Assembly: GCF_003054055.1 (NCBI RefSeq)
Contig: NZ_QBKI01000001.1
Coordinates: forward strand, 496,001-560,000
From: Pontibacter mucosus
GTDB taxonomy: Bacteria; Bacteroidota; Bacteroidia; Cytophagales; Hymenobacteraceae
Reading direction: 5' to 3'
Length of the DNA stretch: 64,000 nt
Each line of letters starts with the position of its first letter. Within the stretch, counting starts at the first letter, position 1. Under the pieces are notes generated by a model. The model worked only from the letters and a program-made list of their open reading frames with translations, made no database searches and was not told the origin of the DNA. This document shows, in pieces, positions 60,308-64,000 of the stretch. Position numbers and translations under genes: made by a program.

Positions 60308-61162
60308 TTAGTAGCTCTTGAGCTGGAGGCCGCCGAAGAGCGAGGTTCCTTTCAGGATCAGCACCTTGCTGGGGTCGTAGCCGCCGGGCATAATCGGGCG
60401 CTTGTCGTCGATTCCGCCCAGGATAGCCACCATCTCTGACTTTACCTCCCAGTGCGGCGGTATGATGAGTGTGGTGCCCCCAAAGATCTGCGTCGCCTCC
60501 AGCACAACCGGGTGCTGGATGTCGGCCTGGCTCAGGTTCAGTTCTGTGCCCCCGAACACGCTCACCACCTCTCCGCCCAGGAAGTTCTTCGAGATGATGT
60601 TTTTCTTGATGCCCCCAAGTATGGCCACCGCGTCCACAATATCTTCTGTGCCGTATGCACTGTTCTCTGAGGTTGCGTATGTGCCGCTCTCCGGCTCTGT
60701 GGCCCCGCCCGTACTTTCGTGGCTGTACTCCGGCTGCCGATGTTGCGTGGTGTGGCTGCCCGGAGCAGGCGGGAAAGTATGGAAGTGGTCCCGCCGGCCG
60801 CGCGGTTTCAGCATCACCCACAGGCCAATGCCTATCAGCAGGATTGGCCAGAAGTAGATGCGCAGGTTAAAGCCCGTCACCAGATCGTTAATCAGGAAAA
60901 TTGTGCCGAGGAGCACCAGAATCAGCCATCCCGGCTTGCGGAAGTTATGCCTGAAGCCAATGAAAAGGCCCAGCACGATTAAAAACATCTGCCACGAGAA
61001 CACCCAGCCAGGCAGGAAGAAGATGTGCAGCTTTGAGGCAAGTATAGCCAGGCCCACCACAATCAGAAGCATGCCTGCTATCACTTTGCCGCTGGTGCCT
61101 CCGCGGGGCTCGGGCCAGTGGTCGCCATAGTTTTGGTTCGGAGATTGGTTTCTGTTTTCCAT
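60308..61162 (-). CDS. LiaF-like membrane protein
   Basis: 284 residues. N-terminal cytoplasmic tail, then about four membrane segments (GMLLIVVGLAILASKLHIFF, FLIVLGLFIGF, WLILVLLGTIFLINDL, PILLIGIGLWVML) as in the LiaF/DUF5668 membrane unit. After a Gly/Thr/Glu-rich linker the C-terminal domain consists of beta-hairpin turns with GGxxxxI repeats (AVAILGGIKKNIISKNFLGGEVVSVFGGTELNLSQ), as in the LiaF/YvqF (DUF2154-type) domain. In Firmicutes LiaF restrains a LiaS-type kinase; the neighbouring LytS-type kinase suggests an analogous envelope-stress system here. Confidence 0.85.
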   Translation of the reverse strand: MENRNQSPNQNYGDHWPEPRGGTSGKVIAGMLLIVVGLAILASKLHIFFLPGWVFSWQMFLIVLGLFIGFRHNFRKPGWLILVLLGTIFLINDLVTGFNLRIYFWPILLIGIGLWVMLKPRGRRDHFHTFPPAPGSHTTQHRQPEYSHESTGGATEPESGTYATSENSAYGTEDIVDAVAILGGIKKNIISKNFLGGEVVSVFGGTELNLSQADIQHPVVLEATQIFGGTTLIIPPHWEVKSEMVAILGGIDDKRPIMPGGYDPSKVLILKGTSLFGGLQLKSY

Positions 61163-61439
61163 AGTTCCTTTTGTTTTAATTTCTGTTGTAAAGGTACTGT
61201 AAATGTGCCCGCCCGTCTAGGACGAATAGGCAGGCCCGGGGGAGAAGTCGGTAAGCGGTGGGTTTGCGTCGGTAAGCTACGAAAGCCGGGGTGTTTCTGC
61301 AATTCACCGATGGGGGGCTGTGGGTTATGGTTGTTGCTTTTACAGCTAGAGGCGGGCTGTACTTTTCTGAATCAGGATTTTCAGGATGAAAGGAGTGGCA
61401 GGATTTTATACTTTCGGCTATACTTCATACTTTCTCTTG

Positions 61440-61570
61440 GTGGAGCAGGCGTCCGTTTGTGCCTTGCATGAACCGCTGCTTCGTGCAGCTCCCCGCTGGC
61501 GCGGGTTTGTAACCCGTGCCTAAACTATGATGTTGAGTCTCTGACTCGACTGGCTTAAAAAGCCATACTT
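61440..61570. repeat. Palindromic modules ahead of composite repeat C
   Basis: Contains GCGTCCGTTTGTGCC (inverted match at 50869-50883), a CCGCTGGCGCGG palindrome with GGTTTGTAACCCG, and further TATACTT sites. No gene. It forms part of the 1.27-kb gene-free gap 61163-62431. Confidence 0.65.
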
Positions 61571-61574
61571 TATA

Positions 61575-62246
61575 CTTTGGCTATTCTTTAAGATAGCTGT
61601 TCCGGACATCTTTGTCCAGAACCTCTCTGCTGCGGACCTCCAAGTCCGCGTAAGCCATAGTTATACTTGCCAGTTTATACTTCCTATAGCCACCGCTTCC
61701 TTCCATTTGAAGCAAGCTATCCTTATTAGCTGCCGTTCATCCTCCAGTTCCCACAAGCGGCTCGTTTCACCTCCAACTTGGCTACCTCAAGGCCGGGAGG
61801 GCTCGCCTTCGGGCATCGCGCTGCTTTCGCTTCCTTTGCTACCCTTCGGTCGCAATGCCCTTCGGGCACCGGAACCTCTCGAGGCGCTCAACCCAAAGGC
61901 TGGGATAAGGTCGATAGCTACGGCTTTTGCTACTGGAAAGGAAAGCATAAAATAGTAGAATAGAAACTGTCCCCTTAAGGACAAGTGAGAACGAGAGTTC
62001 GAAACTTGCGAGCAAAGCTCAATAGGGGTGTAATCGTTACCAGAAATCCCCTCTTGGGATGGGGGTGGGTTTATACGTTGTAGAGACAGGTTCCGACCTG
62101 TCCGCACGAGAAATGGGGCCATGAAATTTATACTTCAGCCCAGAGTAATCACAGACTCCCCTCCTTGGCTAAGGAGGGGTAGGGGTGGTTGGACTCGGTG
62201 CAACTAAACTCCCTCCACCGTTCTTAGGGGAAGGCCGGCGTGAGAG
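61575..62246 (+). repeat. Composite intergenic repeat, copy C
   Basis: Same modules and order as copy B (30125-30760): CCGGACATCTTTGTCCAG and CGGACCTCCAAGTCCG palindromes, AAGCTATCCTTATTAG with GTTCATCCTCCAG, the 140-bp block with CATCGCGCTGCTTTCGC, CGGAACCTCTCGAGGCGC and CCCAAAGGCTGGGA (61785-61923), CTGTCCCCTTAAGGACA, AGTTCGAAACTTGCGAGC (shared with copy A but not B), GACAGG..CGACCTGTCC, the GGAGGGG module (62154-62200) and CTCCCTC. Copies A, B and C differ by small insertions and deletions. No transposase. Confidence 0.88.
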
Positions 62247-62274
62247 AAGGAACTGGTTATACCTTAAAAAAAAC

Positions 62275-62308
62275 AAAAAGCGCTGCAGGTTGGCCTGCAG
62301 CGCTTTTT
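62275..62308. terminator. Bidirectional terminator
   Basis: AAAAAGCGCTGCAGG (62275-62289) and CCTGCAGCGCTTTTT (62294-62308) form a perfect 15-bp stem with a TTGG loop. It can end the minus-strand metallopeptidase transcript. Confidence 0.88.
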
Positions 62309-62431
62309 CACGCCTCTTCAAAAGTATAAATGGCGCAAGGATACCGGGTAGCAGCAGCTTCTTGGGCCGTTGCCAGTTTGTTTTCTAACAATAAGTATAA
62401 ATCAGTGTAGTAAAGTATAGCAATAGGCAAA

Positions 62432-63172
62432 TTAGAAAATAGAGATTCTATAAGCTTTCAGTTTCTTGTCGAGCTCCCTTGCGTTGCCGCATACACTGTC
62501 GAGCAGTGCCCAGAAGCGGGGGCCGTGGTTCTTCTCCACCGTGTGCGCCAGCTCGTGCAGAATCACGTAGTCGCAGAGAGCGTCGGGCAGGCGCATCAGG
62601 TGCAGGTTCAGGTTGATGTTGTTGGTATGCGAGCAGCTGCCCCAACGGCTCTTGGCGTTCTTGATGAACACGTTCTGGTACGCAAACCCAAACTTCTCGG
62701 CAAAGTAGGCCACCCGCTGCGGCAAATGCTGCTTGGCTTCCTTGCGGTAGGCTTCTTCTATCGAGCTGCGGATAAACTTCTGTACATCCGCATCCTGCAC
62801 CTCCTTAAAAGCGGGGTAGAACACGTTGATGTAGCCCTCCTGGATAACGCAGCGCATGTCGTAGCGGGCGTGGGTGAGCAGGCGCAGCTTGTGGAACTTG
62901 GTTCTGAACTCGGAGTTGTGGTCGTAAACCGTTACCCGTTCCTCCTGTTGCTGCATGCGCGCCTGGTGTTCCTTAATCCAGTCGGTTTTGGTGTAGATGA
63001 GCTGTTCGGCTTTCTCAAAGCTGATGTGCGGTGGCACGGCTACGCGCACCCCCTTTAACGGACGAACGCTGATGCTCAGGCGCTTGGCTTTATCGCTCCG
63101 CTCAAACAGCACCTTTCCAATCCCGTCGATATGCAGGTTGACGGATGTAAGACGTAAGAATGATGAAGACAC
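62432..63172 (-). CDS. YgjP-type metallopeptidase (DUF45 / SprT-like)
   Basis: 246 residues. The zinc metallopeptidase domain is in the second half: AKSRWGSCSHTNNINLNLHL, the HExxH box in DYVILHELAHTVEKNHGPRFW, where the following His and Trp complete the family signature. The N-terminal half has a KRLSISVRPLKGVRVAVP stretch typical of YgjP proteins. Soluble, cytoplasmic; targets unknown. The start is GTG 63172, the only start near the upstream end. Followed by a terminator at 62275-62308. Confidence 0.9.
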   Translation of the reverse strand: MSSSFLRLTSVNLHIDGIGKVLFERSDKAKRLSISVRPLKGVRVAVPPHISFEKAEQLIYTKTDWIKEHQARMQQQEERVTVYDHNSEFRTKFHKLRLLTHARYDMRCVIQEGYINVFYPAFKEVQDADVQKFIRSSIEEAYRKEAKQHLPQRVAYFAEKFGFAYQNVFIKNAKSRWGSCSHTNNINLNLHLMRLPDALCDYVILHELAHTVEKNHGPRFWALLDSVCGNARELDKKLKAYRISIF

Positions 63173-63375
63173 TGGCTAAAAGTTAAAGTACAAATTCTTT
63201 CGGCCAAAGATAGTTATTAATTTAATTTAAAAAAGCCTAAGCTGCGAGCTTTTATGGCTTTTATTTTAAATTAGTGTATTGATATTGTGCTATATTAAAC
63301 AAAATAAAGGCAGAAGTTATCCTGAGAAAGAGCGCTTTTAAATGCCTTTGTTAGCTATATAAAGTACAAGAAAAC

Positions 63376-63404
63376 AGCGGCAGGCTATACTATAACCTGC
63401 CGCT
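63376..63404 (-). terminator. Intrinsic terminator of the small charged protein gene
   Basis: AGCGGCAGG (63376-63384) and CCTGCCGCT (63396-63404) form a stem; on the minus strand it ends in TTTTC. The loop contains TATACTATAA. Confidence 0.8.
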
Positions 63405-63431
63405 GCATCGAATAGGGTAAAGCAATCTGTT

Positions 63432-63638
63432 TTAACGTACGTTTCCGCCGGAGGGCATGTCGTCATGCGGGTTCTTGGGCGCACGGCTGCTGTCGGTGGT
63501 GGAGGAGCGCTCCGACGACTCGTGCGTGCCCTTGCCTCCGCCGTGGTGGCCTTCGGAAGCATGGTGGGCATCAGGCGTGGTGTGCTCCTGCTGCTTTTTA
63601 TTTTTCTTTTCCTCGTCTTTTTTCTTGTTCGTTTCCAT
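63432..63638 (-). CDS. Small highly charged protein
   Basis: 68 residues made of Lys/Glu (METNKKKDEEKKNKKQQEH), then His/Gly/Ser-rich (HHASEGHHGGGKGTHESSERSS) and a Pro/Asp tail. It is surely disordered and of unknown function; similar tiny proteins are common in this group. The start is in the ACTATG context and a terminator follows, which supports a real gene. Confidence 0.6.
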   Translation of the reverse strand: METNKKKDEEKKNKKQQEHTTPDAHHASEGHHGGGKGTHESSERSSTTDSSRAPKNPHDDMPSGGNVR

Positions 63639-63853
63639 AGTATGGCGTTTTAATTAGATTAAGTATAGGAACAGTATCAGGTTGAAGTATAAAAGAGAAC
63701 TTTCATTCTGAAAGAAACCTGGTAGAAGGGCGGTTAGGCAAATGCGGCTTGCCCACAAGATCCTTTCAGGATGACAGCATTATAGAAATGCTATCCACAT
63801 CTATACTTTAAACGTCTTCGGTCCTTTATCTAGCCTTCTTTTGTCCTGGTACT

Positions 63854-64000
63854 TTAGTAATTGGGTCTTGTTTCGGTCTGGATGTCGCCGGCAGAGCGGT
63901 CGCTATACTTGGGGGTGCCGAAGGAGATGTCAGCGTCGTGCTTTTCAGGCGCATGAGGCTCCTGCTCTCTCGGTGTTACCCTGATAGGGCGGGTGGCCTC
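63854..64000 (-). CDS. Partial small hydrophilic protein (5' end outside the window)
   Basis: 48 residues are visible and the frame stays open to the window edge. It reads EATRPIRVTPREQEPHAPEK and ends in TPKYSDRSAGDIQTETRPNY. It has an acidic, low-complexity character with no known family. Together with the gene at 63432-63638 it forms a pair of small charged proteins; the gap between them has only AAGTATAA motifs. Confidence 0.6.
   Translation of the reverse strand, partial: EATRPIRVTPREQEPHAPEKHDADISFGTPKYSDRSAGDIQTETRPNY

Noticed and set aside
1..64000. Prophage, integron, insertion sequence or defence island
   Set aside because: No integrase, transposase, terminase, restriction, CRISPR-Cas, toxin-antitoxin or Abi-like gene was recognised.

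Overview
The window is chromosomal DNA of a Bacteroidota member, most likely of the Hymenobacteraceae (Pontibacter or Hymenobacter type). Evidence: a T9SS-sorted surface protein, a CarboxypepD_reg-like/DUF5686 outer-membrane protein, PafA-type phosphatase, BshC (bacillithiol), the rpmB-rpmG-DUF4295-ftsY cluster, DUF1599 and BT_3928-type DoxX proteins, TAnnTTTG promoter -7 boxes, weak or absent Shine-Dalgarno sequences and many lipoproteins. The DNA looks moderately GC-rich and almost every gene looks vertically inherited; I see no phage, transposase, CRISPR or rRNA operon. This genus placement is inference.

Layout. 1-9.1 kb: end of atpG, a PafA-like alkaline phosphatase, inorganic pyrophosphatase, a divergent UbiA-like membrane protein, Nnr (NAD(P)HX repair), a PAP2 phosphatase and a large DUF5686 protein. 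9.3-15.5 kb: an aminotransferase, an AsnC/Lrp regulator divergent from an asparagine-synthetase-like class II aaRS paralogue, a lipoprotein and ornithine aminotransferase. 15.6-22.3 kb: ribosomal proteins L28, L33 and DUF4295, FtsY, a T9SS cargo protein and RimO. 22.7-30.0 kb: a PH-domain protein, BshC, 5-formyl-THF cyclo-ligase, a TetR regulator, MnmD, a thioesterase and RlmN. 30.9-39.4 kb: YihY, lipoproteins, a thioredoxin-like protein, and the threonine-to-glycine pathway (SDR threonine dehydrogenase and Kbl) flanking a proline-rich repeat protein. 39.7-44.7 kb: CdaA (c-di-AMP), FolP, DUF1599, DoxX, AroK and a fatty acid hydroxylase. 45-51 kb: small envelope proteins, a GNAT/BcsL-type protein, tRNA-Asn, a degenerate Rieske protein, 3-hydroxyacyl-CoA dehydrogenase and PheS. 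51.2-61.2 kb: a minus-strand envelope cluster, LiaF-like protein, LytS-type kinase, LytTR regulator, then TetR, TolC, HlyD-type adaptor, RND pump and an acyl-carrier-like protein. 62.4 kb to the end: a YgjP-type metallopeptidase and two small charged proteins.

The most unusual content is not in the genes. (1) The octamer AAGTATAA (or TTATACTT) occurs about 80 times by eye, in genes and gaps alike, where about 2 are expected by chance. (2) A modular intergenic repeat of about 650-750 bp is present in three copies (12.5-13.2, 30.1-30.8 and 61.6-62.2 kb), with shorter modules elsewhere. (3) Octanucleotide or heptanucleotide microsatellites sit a few bases in front of the start codons of several genes (DoxX, aroK, the LytS kinase, kbl). 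(4) Some TAnnTTTG boxes lie so close to start codons that leaderless mRNAs are possible. (5) The RND operon ends in an acyl-carrier-like protein whose phosphopantetheine serine is replaced by isoleucine. Together these suggest a genome with a heavily iterated sequence signature and unusual start-codon contexts.
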